Assembly (NCBI GenBank): GCA_949358305.1
Contig: OX442320.1
Location: forward strand, 11,610,259-11,674,258
Length of the DNA stretch: 64,000 bases
Reading direction: 5' to 3'
Source: Strigamia acuminata
Taxonomy: Eukaryota; Arthropoda; Chilopoda; Geophilomorpha; Linotaeniidae
Under the pieces are notes generated by a model. That model had not been told where the DNA came from. It saw only the letters and a list, made by a program, of their open reading frames with translations, and made no database searches. The translations under genes and the position numbers were made by a program. Shown here piece by piece: positions 20,555-31,250 of this stretch; position 1 is the stretch's first letter, and every line of letters starts with the position of its first letter.

Positions 20555-22154
20555 TCAAGTTCCATTACCTGGTTTTGGTTTGCACGTATTGCAACAGCGG
20601 CATTCTAGAGGGTCGGCTAAGACTAGAATTTCGCCTTTTGGACATTTGCTGACATGTGCGCATTTCACCGCATCGCAGTAATCTGGAGAACAATGTTTCT
20701 GGCATTTGCACACTGATAATGAAAAGGTGGTTACATTCTACAACTTGTGCTTCAATGACTCATTTGTTACAATACCTGGATACGGCTCGCACGTGTTACA
20801 ACAGCGACAGTCTTTGGGATCGGCGCGGTGGAGAAACTGTCCCGGTGGACATTTGTCAACATTCATGCATCTGACGAGACGACAATCTGGTTTGCAGAGT
20901 TTTTCACATTTTCCAGTGTATTTAGAACACTACAAAGTAGTATCGTTTACTAACTACCCACATTACTCTTTGTTTGAATTTTTACGTGTAATCCGGGGAG
21001 ACATTTGTCCGAAATTTTGCACCTGTCATCTAACTCTTTAAAGGAACAACACAAATAATCAATCAATTTGAAAAGTGATAAAATTGTAAGCGCAAACCGA
21101 GATATTTGGTGAAATAACTGCAACAGCCACAAGCATAATAATGCTTGTAATCGCTGTTTTGTGGGCATTGTTTTTCAGCTCCACATCTGACCATGCATTG
21201 TGTAATATCAGGACATCCTAACTCCACGCAAAGTTGTACAGCTTTTGAACACTTCAATCCTGGACCGCAATCTGAATTACTTTTGCAAGGATCGTACAAG
21301 TATCCTATGCAAGGATGGTGCGAGTCTCCTTTGCTTTTGTGACCTTTCCCGGCTGAGGAGAAAAATGGCAAAAGGTAAATGAATTGATTGGGCAAGAGCT
21401 GTCAGAAATTTGCTTTGTGCACCCATACAGATGAATGGTTGCTTAGTGCTTACTTAAGTGCGAATTTCAATGTTTATCTTGAAAAAGGTATGTTTTTCAC
21501 TACCTTGTTCGTACGCTTTGCGTGTCGTTTGCGGTATTTTTCCTTATCTCCTTGTATTTTTACTCCATTGGAGTGCGCACGAATAAATAAATAAATAAAT
21601 AAATATCGCGAATGCAATATATCGCGATTGCAATATATCGCAAATGCAATATATCGCGAATGCAACATATCGCAAAAAAATCGCCAAACTGTAATATCGC
21701 AAAAAAATTACCAAACTGTAATATCGCAAAAAAATCGCCAAACTGTAATATCGCATTCGCATTCGCTTCAAAGAGTAATCGCACAGGCCTATTTTGGAGC
21801 CAGGGCTGGACTGGGAAGAAATTTAGTACTAGGAAATCTGGATAGAGTCAGCAACCACTCTCTGGTTCATCGGTGCCATCACGCAGCAGTATACTTGTGG
21901 AAAGATGATGATGATGATGATGATCGGCAACACAGCGAGGGCAGCAGTGGCAGTTTTCAAGATCTGCAGGCAGTAGGTGGAAGCCGTGCCCACATTTGGA
22001 GACCTGTTTGCAGGTAACGGCGGCACAGTTGGGTTCGCATCCGTAGGATGTGGATAAAATGGAGAAGAAAAATATAAGTAGCTTGAAAAATAGAATAAGA
22101 AAGGTGAGCTGAGAAATGTTGGAGAGAATAATTGACGAGTGCTTATACCTTCAT
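20555..22154 (-). CDS. Secreted multi-module IGFBP-like Cys-rich protein with His run, gene 4
   Basis: Six exons on minus: 22149-22154 (ATG AAG), 21895-22108, 21098-21352, 20986-21035, 20776-20929, 20555-20712. They give 278 aa. A signal peptide is followed by four Cys-rich halves of the first type (CHCCPRC, CGCCSYF, CRCCNTC, CRCCNTC) and two of the second (SDCGPGLKC, DKCLPGLHC). A run of six His follows the first module. In CGCCSYF the last Cys of the CxCCxxC motif is lost. The protein ends CKPKPGNGT by reading past a possible donor. It is the longest member and clearly paralogous to gene 3. Confidence 0.78.
21580..21760. repeat. Two nested tandem repeats in an intron of gene 4
   Basis: (AATA)n is followed by about five units of a 16-bp motif (TATATCGCGAATGCAA) and three units of a 27-bp motif (core ATCGCAAAAAAATCGCCAAA). 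The junction ATATCGC is shared, so the second array may derive from the first. Confidence 0.8.
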
Positions 22155-22540
22155 TTTTGTCCAATTTATGTGTGCAGCATCAGTCAAGTGTATTTATACA
22201 TTGAATGTGTCAATGGATTGAGTTATTTATGATATTCAGTGTATGTTCAGCAGTTTTTCTATATATATGTTTCAAAAGATTTACTGTATTGCCAATACCA
22301 AGCTCAAAAATTGATTGATTCATGATATTCAGTCAAAAAATTTCCGTGTCAGTTTTTCCTATACAAAGTGAGGCACTTAACGTGACATTTTGAAATAAGA
22401 GGAAAAACAAAGCATTTGAAGGGACAAAAAGAATAATACATGTATTTTTAAATTGGTCGATGTTTGACTAAAAAATAACGCTCAGTCGAGTAAAGCAGAT
22501 ACATAAAGACATCAAATTAATGAACCTTAATGCTTTATAT

Positions 22541-23150
22541 CAGGGTTTCCCAAACGGTGAGGCGCGAGCTGATTATTGGTGGGGCGCACCCGTCATACAT
22601 GCCTACATAAAACGGATGTACATCATTTTAGCGATTTCATTTTAGCGACCATGTCATTTTAGCGACACAAAAACCTAGGTTTAATTCCTAAGAAGGGCTA
22701 ACAAGGGGTGGCTGCGACCCCCTTGACCCCCCCGCGAACCTAACCTTACTGGTTTTTTGATGAAAACCACTTTTTTGAGCCGGCTGGTCGCTAAAACCTA
22801 GGTTTTTTTGTCGCTAAAATGACATGTTCGCTAAAATGGGCCTTTTTGGGTAAAAATCGCTAAAATGAGCGTCGCTAAAATGACTAAAACAAGCTTATTT
22901 TGCAAACTTTTGTACATTTTTAAGCAAAATTATAAAAAATTATATAAAATTATATAAAAAATTATACAAAGTTTTATGCAAGATTATATAAAAATTTCTT
23001 TTTTTTCTTTTTAGTAGTATATTTTTTAAAAATTTAATGCACTGGTAGATGAAGTGGGGCGCAGAAGATCGCCTTGCTTAAAAAGTGGGGCGCAGAAGAT
23101 CGCCTTGCTTAAAAAGTGGGGCGCGATGCTAAAAAGTTTGGGAACCCCTG
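22541..23150. mobile_element. 610-bp hAT-like element with an internal foldback
   Basis: Ends CAGGGTTTCCCAAAC and GTTTGGGAACCCCTG are inverted. The uninterrupted sequence survives at 16845-16870, which proves the insertion. Inside is a second inverted pair built on TTTTAGCGAC and CCTAGGTTT (about 22620-22890). Near the right end there are two and a half 31-bp direct repeats (GGGGCGCAGAAGATCGCC). No transposase frame. Confidence 0.75.
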
Positions 23151-23189
23151 TATAGTCATAAATTTAATTTTCTTTTCATGTTGAAAACG

Positions 23190-23324
23190 TTAGCGTTTGG
23201 GTATTACTTTTTCTGATTGGATAAACAGTTTTTCTGCATGTCAGGAAATTGCAACACCAATAAGGATAAATTGGAAAGGAGATTTAGCAGCTGCAGTGTC
23301 ATTTGATTTTTCCAGAATTCAGAG
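23190..23324 (+). promoter_or_regulatory. Promoter of gene 5, duplicated from gene 1
   Basis: TTGGGTATTAC, GGATAAACAGTTTTTCTGC and the block CAATAAGGATAAATTG, then TTTAGCAGCTGCAGTGTCAT, match the sequence upstream of 16265. GGATAA is a GATA-type site, present twice. Confidence 0.55.
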
Positions 23325-23676
23325 ATGAAGCTGTTGCACCTGAGTGTTGCATTAGTTGCATTCAGTTGGTGTGGCTTTGCTGCAGGTTTACATGTTATTC
23401 AGAAATGTGACTCCACAAAATGCTACCAGAACCCGTGTCCTGAATTGAACAGCTGCAAAGATGGACAGTACATTCGCAAATGCCGTGCTTGCTGCAATTA
23501 CTGCGAATCTTACCTAGGTATAAACTTGTTGTTTTCTTTGAGTGTGAATCTGATGACATTTATTTATTTCAATAGAAGAAAATGAAAAGTGTTCTCAAAA
23601 TGGTGATCTTATTATGTTTATTTACGGTGAATGTGCAGAAGGTTTAACATGTAGGGGAAAATGTATTAAAAATTGA
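23325..23676 (+). CDS. Small secreted Cys-rich protein, IGFBP-N-like, gene 5
   Basis: Exons 23325-23517 and 23576-23676 (phase 1) encode 97 aa: signal peptide MKLLHLSVALVAFSWCGFAAG, CRACCNYC half, then ECAEGLTCRGKC half. It is a recent duplicate of gene 1, with the same intron position and near-identical 3' UTR. Most changes fall in the mature part (for example GWGIQRCNYTKC versus GLHVIQKCDSTKC), and it is two residues shorter near the C-terminus. Confidence 0.8.
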
Positions 23677-23699
23677 GAGCAAATAAAAGTTGTTGACAA

Positions 23700-24085
23700 A
23701 TAATTATTTTGTTTTCTTGAATTGGCAAATGATTAGTTTACACTGGCAGTTTGGTGTGACAGTTATGAAACCTTAATGTGACATTTCGAAATAAGAGGAA
23801 AAACAAAGCAGGATTACAAGTATTCAGAGAAAAGTTGTTTGGTTTCAAGGCGCAAAAAGAATAATAAATCTATTTTTTAAAAGGTTGTATTTATCAACCC
23901 CCTATTTATAATTATAAAAACACCTAAAATATTTAATTGCACACATTAAGTTTGCCCCCAAATCCTTGAATCTACCCCCCAAATTCAATAATAATTCGAA
24001 ATGTATATTCTGCATTTTGTTTATTGAAATTTACATTTTAGCAATTGATAAAAGCCGTGTCGAAAACAATGTGCGTTGTTGGTTA
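23700..24085. other. Spacer between genes 5 and 6
   Basis: The first part continues the gene 1/gene 5 duplication; the rest is AT-rich with short C-runs. I see no gene. Confidence 0.4.
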
Positions 24086-24456
24086 TTAAGTGGCACATGT
24101 ACCACAGCACTGACACTTGGCGGGGTCACCAGGCACCACTTTTCCATCTTTGCAGACCGGTGGTGCACAAAATACTAATGAACAATTCGCCACACATTCG
24201 CATCGATTTGTCTGCGCGTTGCATTTCAATCGTTTGTCACATTTTTTGTCGACTTCATTGCAGTTTTCACCTTGAAGCAAATCAATTAATTCATACATGC
24301 AATCTATTTGTTAAGTTTATACCATTCTGACTGAGGGATGAAATGAGTGGAGTTAATGCAAGAATGCAGAGATAAAAGATTGCAAGTTTCTATAAACAAT
24401 GAATAAAATGCAATGAAATATCTAATTGATTTGATTATATAAATATAGGCTACCAT
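24086..24456 (-). CDS. Small secreted Cys-rich protein, gene 6
   Basis: Exons on minus: 24454-24456 (the ATG alone), 24323-24389, 24086-24270; 84 aa. Signal peptide MKLAIFYLCILALTPLIS, then the half-module CDKRLKCNAQTNRC followed by a half ending CQCCGTC. The module order is the permuted one of gene 2. It is a head-to-head inverted duplicate of gene 7. Confidence 0.78.
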
Positions 24457-24954
24457 GATTTGGGTGCTGGTGATTTTTCACTCTTTCTGAGTTGAAGTTT
24501 TCCTCTTTGAATGAAATTCTTTCAAATTGAAACATGACTCATTTGTCATTTCCTGCAACATTTTAGAATTTATAAAAGCAAACAAAATACACAAAAGATT
24601 CATATCTCAGTAATATTAATATTTCATGCAGGAACATTCAATAATAAGTCATTTATTATTACTAAAAATGTGTTTATCTCATAAGAATTCCTATGTGAAT
24701 CTTGTTAGAACGATTCAGTGTGTCATGGTCAGCAAAAACCATCTCAGGGGTGTGCAATTATCTTGTTTTGATGTAATTATTTCATGTTGCAATCAAATCA
24801 CACTTTGAGTATATTTTTTTTCTGTATTTGTTTGCTTTCGTGGAATTTATAAAGCGTTGCAGGAAATGCGTCATGACGAAACTAGGACTTGAATCTCATT
24901 TGAGAGGGAAACTTCGAGCCAGAAGGAGTGGAAAATTTTCAACACGCATAAATC
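24457..24954. promoter_or_regulatory. Shared intergenic promoter of divergent genes 6 and 7
   Basis: The two halves are imperfect mirror images: each contains AATTTATAAA (TATA) and GTTGCAGGAAATG upstream of its gene. The decayed exon at 24685-24775 lies between them. Confidence 0.5.
24685..24775 (+). pseudogene. Decayed copy of the last exon of gene 2
   Basis: After an acceptor-like TCTCATAAG the sequence follows gene 2 exon 3 from 17435 (ATTCCTATNTGAA, then GTGTCAT, GTGTGCAATTATCTTGT). Cys codons are lost and the frame is broken. A relic showing that the cluster turns over. Confidence 0.4.
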
Positions 24955-25359
24955 ATGGTAATTTTATTATGTGTAATTTATATAAGCAAAACAATTAGAA
25001 TTTTAATGTTTTTATTCGTTTTTTAGAAACTTGCAATCTTTTTTCTATGCATTCTTGCATTGACTCCAGTTATTTCATCAGTCAGTCAGAAAGGTTAAAT
25101 TAATTTTTAATTATTAGTAAATTTATTTGATAATTTATTTATTTATTTTCAAGGTGAAAGCTGTAATGATTCTGACAAAAAATGTGACACACGTTTAAAA
25201 TGCAACGAGAAAACAAACGTATGCGAATGTTCAATGGATTGTAGAGTAGTTCGATGTAATATGTATCCAAAATGCACGAGTGATCAACAAGTGCTGCCCA
25301 TTGACGGCACCAAGTGTCGCTGTTGTCCTTCGTGTGGAGAAAAGAAAACAACTTCGTAA
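24955..25359 (+). CDS. Small secreted Cys-rich protein, gene 7
   Basis: Exons 24955-24957 (ATG only), 25027-25093 and 25154-25359 encode 91 aa. Signal peptide MKLAIFFLCILALTPVIS, then CDTRLKCNEKTNVC and a half ending CRCCPSC. It mirrors gene 6, with diverged loops between Cys residues and a slightly longer tail. Confidence 0.78.
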
Positions 25360-25487
25360 CTGAAGATAAAATGTAAATTTACATTGATGTAACAAAAGAT
25401 GAAATTTCTTGAGGATTAAAAACAATTTCCAAAGCCTACACCATTTATTTCTTGAAATAAATTACATAAATGCTGGAGAAAAACACT

Positions 25488-25845
25488 TCAAGCAACACAT
25501 TTTCCAACTGCCACATCGCAGCGCAAACTTGGCCTGCATTCCCTAGTTACGGGAACTCCCACCAGTTTAAATTTTGAACAAAATTGACCTTTATCTATTG
25601 ATTTAAAGAAAGAAATTTGTGAAATTAAATTGTGAAAGGTCGAGCAATGAGAACTAACTGGAATAGTGAACGCAGATGTCACAACAGCCACAGAATCCGC
25701 CATTTTGTTTGATGTATCCATCTTGGCAGCGGTGCAGTGGGGGACATTTTCGGCTTTCACAAGTTGGTCTGCAGGTTATTAAATTTCCATTATTAATTGC
25801 ATTGATCAATAAACAGAAAAGAAAGATGAGTCGTAGCAGCGCCAC
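25488..25845 (-). CDS. Single-domain IGFBP-like protein, gene 8 (start exon not resolved)
   Basis: Exons 25659-25845 and 25488-25594 join at phase 1 and give about 98 aa: hydrophobic leader (LLRLIFLFCLLINAI), CGCCDIC half, then ECRPSLRCDVAVGKC half. The classic IGFBP-N order and a GCGCC-like motif (FCGCC) are intact. The first codon in this exon is GTG, preceded by an acceptor-like AAATAG, so the ATG must be in a short upstream exon as in its neighbours; I could not place it. Confidence 0.7.
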
Positions 25846-26149
25846 CTATTTACAACGAAACTAATCCGATCAAGTTAAAAATAAAAATTGTGTAAGCAGT
25901 TTTAAAACAAAATATCTTAACTTGTGTAAGGAAAACATTCAGACTGATTTGTTATTCTATTTCAATTGAAAGGATGTGGGATCAGGTTTTATTATTGTTT
26001 TTATTTTATAGGTGTTAATTTAATTTTTTTTGAATTTCTATAATGGTGAGTATGGCGCGATCTGGCGGCAGTTGCGAGTGATTGACAATTTGAAATTTAA
26101 ATACAGCGAATATTTCAATTTTATTTATCTGAATTTTATTTTATTAGGG

Positions 26150-27126
26150 TTAACAATTCAACGTTTGTTTTTGACTGATGTGAACGACATTCCCGATGCG
26201 GTTGCCGGTCTTCGGATCAACGCAGTAACAACCGGAGCCCAAACATTGAGTGTTTCTATAGTTCCCGATTTTGTCGCAAGAGACCGTTTTTCCCACAGCG
26301 CCCGAGCTCAACAGGAAATCTTCTTCGCGGGCGCAGACTAGACGTAAAGAAATGCGGATTAATCAACAAAATATACCGTTTGCAAGAATAAAATTACAGC
26401 AATCGGTATCGCCTTCCCTAGATCGATCGAAAATGTAATTTCCTAGTAAGTGGCCATCTTTGTGAGCGCAAAAACATCGCTGTTTATTTGTACTTCCGGT
26501 TTGTCTAGGTAAACGTATTAAGACGTTTTAATGCGACTGCATTCATCGGTTCCGAGAAATTAATACTCACGAATATTCGCACTGTTTCGGCTTGAATTGA
26601 CCATCATCATCGCACGCTTGATATTTGCCATCAACTTTCGGAAGATCGGTGCACGATTTATGAATTTTTTTTAGATCCCTAACTGGTAAGTCGTTAAATT
26701 CTAGTTCAGTTGTGAATAGGGTTTGACACATTTTTGTATATTCCGTCATTCACATCTGAACTGGAATGTGATTAATTAATATTTACCACTTTTCTGACAT
26801 GTGTGGGTCACTTTACTGCAATAAAAGCCCGGTCTGCAGTCACTTTTGAGCGGGGTTCCACGTAGAAAATGAGCCCAACACGAATCACCCTCATCTGGAG
26901 GGAATCAAACAAATTTTGTTGAATAATTTAAGTCAATTTTGATTTTCCTACCAATATATGTAATGCACGTGTTGCAGCAGCCGCACGTCCCGCCTCGTTG
27001 TTTGATGTAGCCATTTTGGCAGGATTGCACGTTCGCGCACTTGACCGTGTCGCAGAAATTGTGTGGACAGACAAAAGCGGTGGCAAAAGTCGCCAAAAGT
27101 GGCAGCAACCAAATCGTACGGAGCAT
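26150..27126 (-). CDS. Hybrid protein: IGFBP-like domain plus two thyroglobulin type-1 domains
   Basis: Five exons on minus: 26952-27126, 26787-26894, 26571-26700, 26398-26504, 26150-26337; 235 aa. Exon 1 gives a signal peptide (MLRTIWLLPLLATFATAF) and an IGFBP-like half ending CGCCNTC. Exon 2 completes that domain (DCRPGFYCSKVTHTC). Exons 3-4 form a thyroglobulin type-1 domain (CDDDGQFKPKQC ... CFCA). Exon 5 is a second one (CAREEDF ... SCDKIGNY ... CYCV ... LNC). Exons 3-5 have the same phases (1, 2, 1) as the neighbouring thyropins. This is the domain order of vertebrate IGFBPs with one extra Tg1 domain. Secreted; binding partner unknown. The acceptor of exon 3 is inferred, because an in-frame TGA lies just upstream. 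Confidence 0.78.
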
Positions 27127-28579
27127 TTTGTGGGAAGGAAAATGTGCTGGAAATTTACATGTAGTTAGTATTATCGATTTTTGTTTACTTTGTAATCAGG
27201 CAGTTGTTGTGATAAACTATCAGCATTTTCCCATTAAAACAACTCAGCAGATGCTGGATAATTTGAGTGCATACCAGCTGTCATTAGCTGCGAGTTTTTG
27301 ATAAACAAACACATGGAAAATGATATTTGAGCTGTTTAAAAAAAATAAAAAGATTAAGTATTTATTAGGTAATATTTAATTATTGTTTTTTCAATGTGTA
27401 TTTTTTTTATGGCTTTTCTTTGTTTGAAATGAACCTAGATTTCAGGAGGAAAATTGTTGAAGGATGTGCAGAATTTGAATTATCGGTCAAAATTATCGGT
27501 TTTTGAATCGAATTCTAGTCTGTGCTCTGTTGTTTTAATGCCTAAATGGTGTTTAGAGAAGATGGCACTGTACACTTGTGTGCAATAAAGCTATCACAAG
27601 CTCTTCCGGCCAGTGCTGAGAGTGGTGGCGAGGACATTCTGTTTGCGGGCACATTTCTGAGTGTAATTAAAAAAATACAAATCAAAACACCTTGCTTACA
27701 AGGTTAGGTTTGGTAAATTTTTAAAGATAAATGAACGCCCTGTTAATGAATCCCTGCTAACGTAAAATCCTGAGTTTGCCACTGGTTGGTAGGCTTTAAA
27801 AGGTTCGCATTGTGCCTATAGTCGACCTTATGAATACAATATACAGTGACAATCGCATGTTATTTTCTGCTGGCTGCAGATGTGATTACAAAATGGTGGT
27901 TAATGACGAGTGTGGGGCGGATTTGCATGAGAATGCAGTGGTTTGCTACTTTACTAATAGGTGGAAGAGAAGAGTTGGGTCTCTGGCCCCGCTTTTGAAG
28001 GGAGGGGTAATGACGGAATGTTTGCAAACACAGGGGTAAGGCGAAGTTTTAATGATGGAATTAAAAATGTTCGAGAGGGGTATGATAATGGTGGGGAGTA
28101 GTTTTTTAGGGAAATGCCGGGTAAGCCGTCACGGGAGAATTTCGATGTAAGATTAGTGTTGTGGGCGGCAAATATAATGTCAGACGGGGTGATGTAGTTG
28201 AATTTAAGGAATTGCGGTGATGCCAGGGGAGTGGAGGTGTCGGTATCATATCAACGTAATTAGATATGGTCGACAAAATGGACTATAATTTGTTAGGTGA
28301 GGGAATATGAAGGAATTTTTAATTGCCAATCACTCGCAAGATTGAGCATGAGACCCAAAAACTACAAAACAGGTCTTTCCAGTGCATTTTTATTTTTGTA
28401 TCTATCATTTACCACACCAAAGTTATTGGGTGAAGAATAAAATTTTGTGTTGATTTGCTAGTGTGGTCTAATACTTTTGGCCATGAGTAATATATGCAAA
28501 AAAAAAAAGTTAAAGAAAAAAATCTTTTTTAATCTTTTTTTTATTTGAGGTACAGACGATTGCTTTTATTGTTGACAAT
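27127..28579. other. Spacer with promoter of the hybrid gene and repeat remnants
   Basis: 27180-27310 is the upstream region of the hybrid gene, with GATA-type sites (GTGATAAACTATC, TTGATAAAC). Related copies lie at 30990-31100, 32700-32850 and 46400-46520. 27725-27835 matches the repeat at 15.65 kb. A TC-type end (GTCTAATACTTTTGGCCATGA) near 28465 looks like a Tc1/mariner remnant. No gene seen. Confidence 0.45.
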
Positions 28580-29323
28580 TTAACAGTTCAAAATGTTCTT
28601 CTGTGAAATGGGTATCGCATCACCAATTTTTTCTCCAGTTATGGCATGCACGCAGTTGCACATGGAGCCTGTGCATTGCTTCGTTTCGTAGTTTCCGAAT
28701 TTATCGCAAGCTATTGTTCGGCCAATAACATTATGGAGTTGATCCTTTTCACGGGCACATCCTGGATTTAAACAACATACAAAATACAATAAGGGGTTTC
28801 ATAAATGACACGCTGAAGGCGCTGAAGTGATTGTTCCACAATAGCGCCCCACCTAAGAGCGACGCAGATGTTGGTTAAAATTATTTATTACTTACGGCAT
28901 CCGTCTAATTTAGGATTGAATGAATAGAAACTGTAACCGGCTATTCCGTTTCCTTCAGCGTCAACGCAACTGCAGCTTTAGGAATAAGAGTACGAAATGT
29001 TAGGAGAGGATAATTTGGAAAATGAATTTTATTAGGCTTACTATGTGCCAAATGCTTCCATGCATTGCTTGGGTGAGAAGGTTCCATCATCTTCGCATTT
29101 GGGAATCACCAAGCCAGCCAATCCTTGCATGGATTCCAAGCTTGGAATTTTTCCTGGAGATCCAAAGCGTGTTGGCGTTGTTCTTGGCATGACTTGCTTG
29201 CTGAAACTGTAGATGATAAATTGTATGGCATGAAATGGCAATAGATGAATTGACAGTTTAAGTAAAACTTGACAAACCTGCAGCCACCACTAAGACAAGA
29301 AGAAAACACTGCACTGAAACCAT
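28580..29323 (-). CDS. Thyropin 1: two thyroglobulin type-1 domains, one-base frameshift
   Basis: Exons on minus: 29278-29323, 29042-29206, 28896-28975, 28580-28761. The layout is that of its paralogs: signal peptide (MVSVQCFLLVLVVAAG), domain 1 split over exons 2-3 at the CxC motif (CSCV), and domain 2 in exon 4 (CNCV). Total coding length is 473 nt, one short of a multiple of three. Exon 2 changes frame around a run of five A (29148-29152); without one extra A translation ends at LAW. Everything else is intact, so this is either a very young pseudogene or an assembly error. Thyropins are secreted inhibitors of papain-type cysteine proteases, some also of aspartic proteases. Confidence 0.75.
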
Positions 29324-29892
29324 AGTATCTACCTGGAAGTTTAATAAAAAGAAGTGAAGTTTGCGAAGAAGGAGGGAAGGTTTTTATCAGAAAAACTCGA
29401 CTTATTTACACAGTCTGTAATCCTTGTGCAGTCATCATTTTACTGTAAACCAGATAAACTTGTAATCTGTTATTCCCACCTGTTTATCTTAGACATTAAT
29501 TGCTGTGATAAAATGCAATTTCAAAATGATTTTTTTGAGTGAAAAGGAACTCAATTGAGTTATTGTCATAAGATTGTAAAGTTTATACAAATACGTAAAA
29601 GTCTTTTTGAGGTCTTAAATGCTCTGCATTTGAACGTCCAAGCTAGGATGCCCAAAGAATCCAAAGACCATCATTTTAATTACTGATTGTGATAAGCAAT
29701 TGCTAGAACAAAAAAAACGAAGAGGCCTTTTTTATTTTTTTTATTTTAGGTACAGGCACTTGTTTCTACTTTAGACAATTTAACAATTCAATTTGTTCTT
29801 CCGTGAAATGTGTACGATTTCACCAATTTGTTCTCCAGTCAAGGGGTTCGCGCAGTAGCACCTGGAGCCCACACATTGGCTGTTTTTGTATA

Positions 29893-30077
29893 CAGTCAAA
29901 ACTCTTTATAACGAATCGCAAGGGACTGAAAAATCGATTTGTTTATAACGAGAATTTGTTATACTAAAATTTTTTTAACATGGTGGTCTATGGCCAGCCA
30001 ACCAAACCCGCCATTTTTAGGTATTCGTTATATCGATAATTCGTTATATCGCGATTCGCTATAAAGAGTTTCGACTG
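29893..30077. mobile_element. Tc1/mariner-type MITE with 27-bp inverted ends
   Basis: Ends CAGTCAAAACTCTTTATAAC and the inverse of CAGTCGAAACTCTTTATAGC are flanked by TA on both sides (29891-29892, 30078-30079). 185 bp, non-coding. It landed in the left TA of the foldback element that follows. Confidence 0.85.
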
Positions 30078-30483
30078 TACTCTTGTTGGACTCAAGAGGG
30101 TGCCCTTCTCCCATTGACCGAGCCGCATTACTCCTACCTCAAGTTTGTATTACTACCACTAAGAGAAGTAGTTTTTATTTTTATTATCATTTGTGATTGC
30201 TGTAACCATTTAGGTTAATATAATTTCGATTATTTGTAGCCATAAATGTTACTTCCTTTGAAGAAATAAAGGTATATGAACATATAAATCAAAAACTCAT
30301 GTTTGTTCTGTTTATCGGTTATTATGTCTGGAAAGAAAACAAATTTAAATTTTTGGCAATCGATTACAATGTCTGTACATTGTTTTGCATTTCTGGTGTT
30401 TGGGTCTATATTTTTGGATCACTACACCAGTGATAAGGCTCGGCCAATGGGAGAAGGGCACCCTCTTGAGTCGAACAAGAGTA
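30078..30483. mobile_element. TACTC-family foldback element, copy B
   Basis: About 45-bp arms start TACTCTTGTT and end at GAGCC; both arms share AAGAGGGTGCCCTTCTCCCA. A TA duplication flanks it. Removing it restores thyropin exon sequence (TTTTTGTA joined to GTTACC, as in intact paralogs), which fixes both boundaries exactly. About 406 bp, non-coding. Confidence 0.85.
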
Positions 30484-30884
30484 TAGTTACCAAGTTTACC
30501 GCAAGTAAACATTAGGCTAGCGCCATAATGGCGGACGTGATTCATTGCAAGGGCACATCCTGAATTTAAATAAAAGAAATATAAATTAATACATAAAGTA
30601 CATTAGGTGCATTCATTTCTTGAAGTTAAGTGACTTTCTAGGGTGCAGAATTAATTAATTAATTTGAAACGTGGAAACTGTAATCGGCGATTCTATTTCC
30701 TTCGGAGTCAACGCAGTGACAGCTTTGGGAGAAGAATTTGGAACTTTAGGAGGAATGAATGTGAAAAGTTAATCTTATTTGACTTACTATGCTTCGATGC
30801 ATTGTTTGGGCGAATAATAGATTCCATCTACGTCGCAGTTGGGAACGTGGATGCCGACCATTCCAGGATTGTTTTGTATTGAGA

Positions 30885-31250
30885 TAATTTGCAATTGCGG
30901 TCATAAAAATTGTTGCTGCTTAGTCCTGCTCAATTCCTAATCTAAAAAAAATATGATTAATTTGCAATTTGAATAAATCTGTGACCAGTTATTTGTTGTG
31001 ATAAACGATCGGCATTTTCTCATTAAAGAACTCCACAGAGTGCACACCAGCTGTTATTAAGGGATAGCGTTTTATAAACAAATACCTTTAGAAAATGATA
31101 TTTGTTTTGATTTAAATGAGGATAAAATGTTTTATATAATGTTCTATCTATTCAACAGAGAGTTTGCGGGTTGTAAAATGTCAAGTTCTAACCTTTTATG
31201 ACTGGTATAAATTCATGAGGAAATTGCACTTTGAGCATGAGACCAAAAGA
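30885..31250. repeat. Duplicated upstream segment (matches 46290-46640)
   Basis: From GCAATTGCGGTCATAAAAAT through GATCGGCATTTTCTCATTAA to CAAGTTCTAAC the two regions agree almost base for base. A third related piece is at 32600-32850. They resemble the upstream region of the hybrid gene but are not attached to such a gene. Confidence 0.7.

Larger units (their letters stand above)
29780..30885 (-). pseudogene. Thyropin 2 pseudogene split by nested elements
   Basis: Exon 4 survives as 29780-29892 and 30486-30559, interrupted by a foldback element that is itself broken by a Tc1-type MITE. Exon 3 (about 30660-30735) has lost its donor and runs to a stop. Exon 2 (about 30787-30880) is truncated upstream, and exon 1 is gone. 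Surviving parts look most like the copies at 46.8 and 58.8 kb (GMVGIHVPNC; CYCA), not like the adjacent copies at 28.6 and 31.3 kb. Confidence 0.85.
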
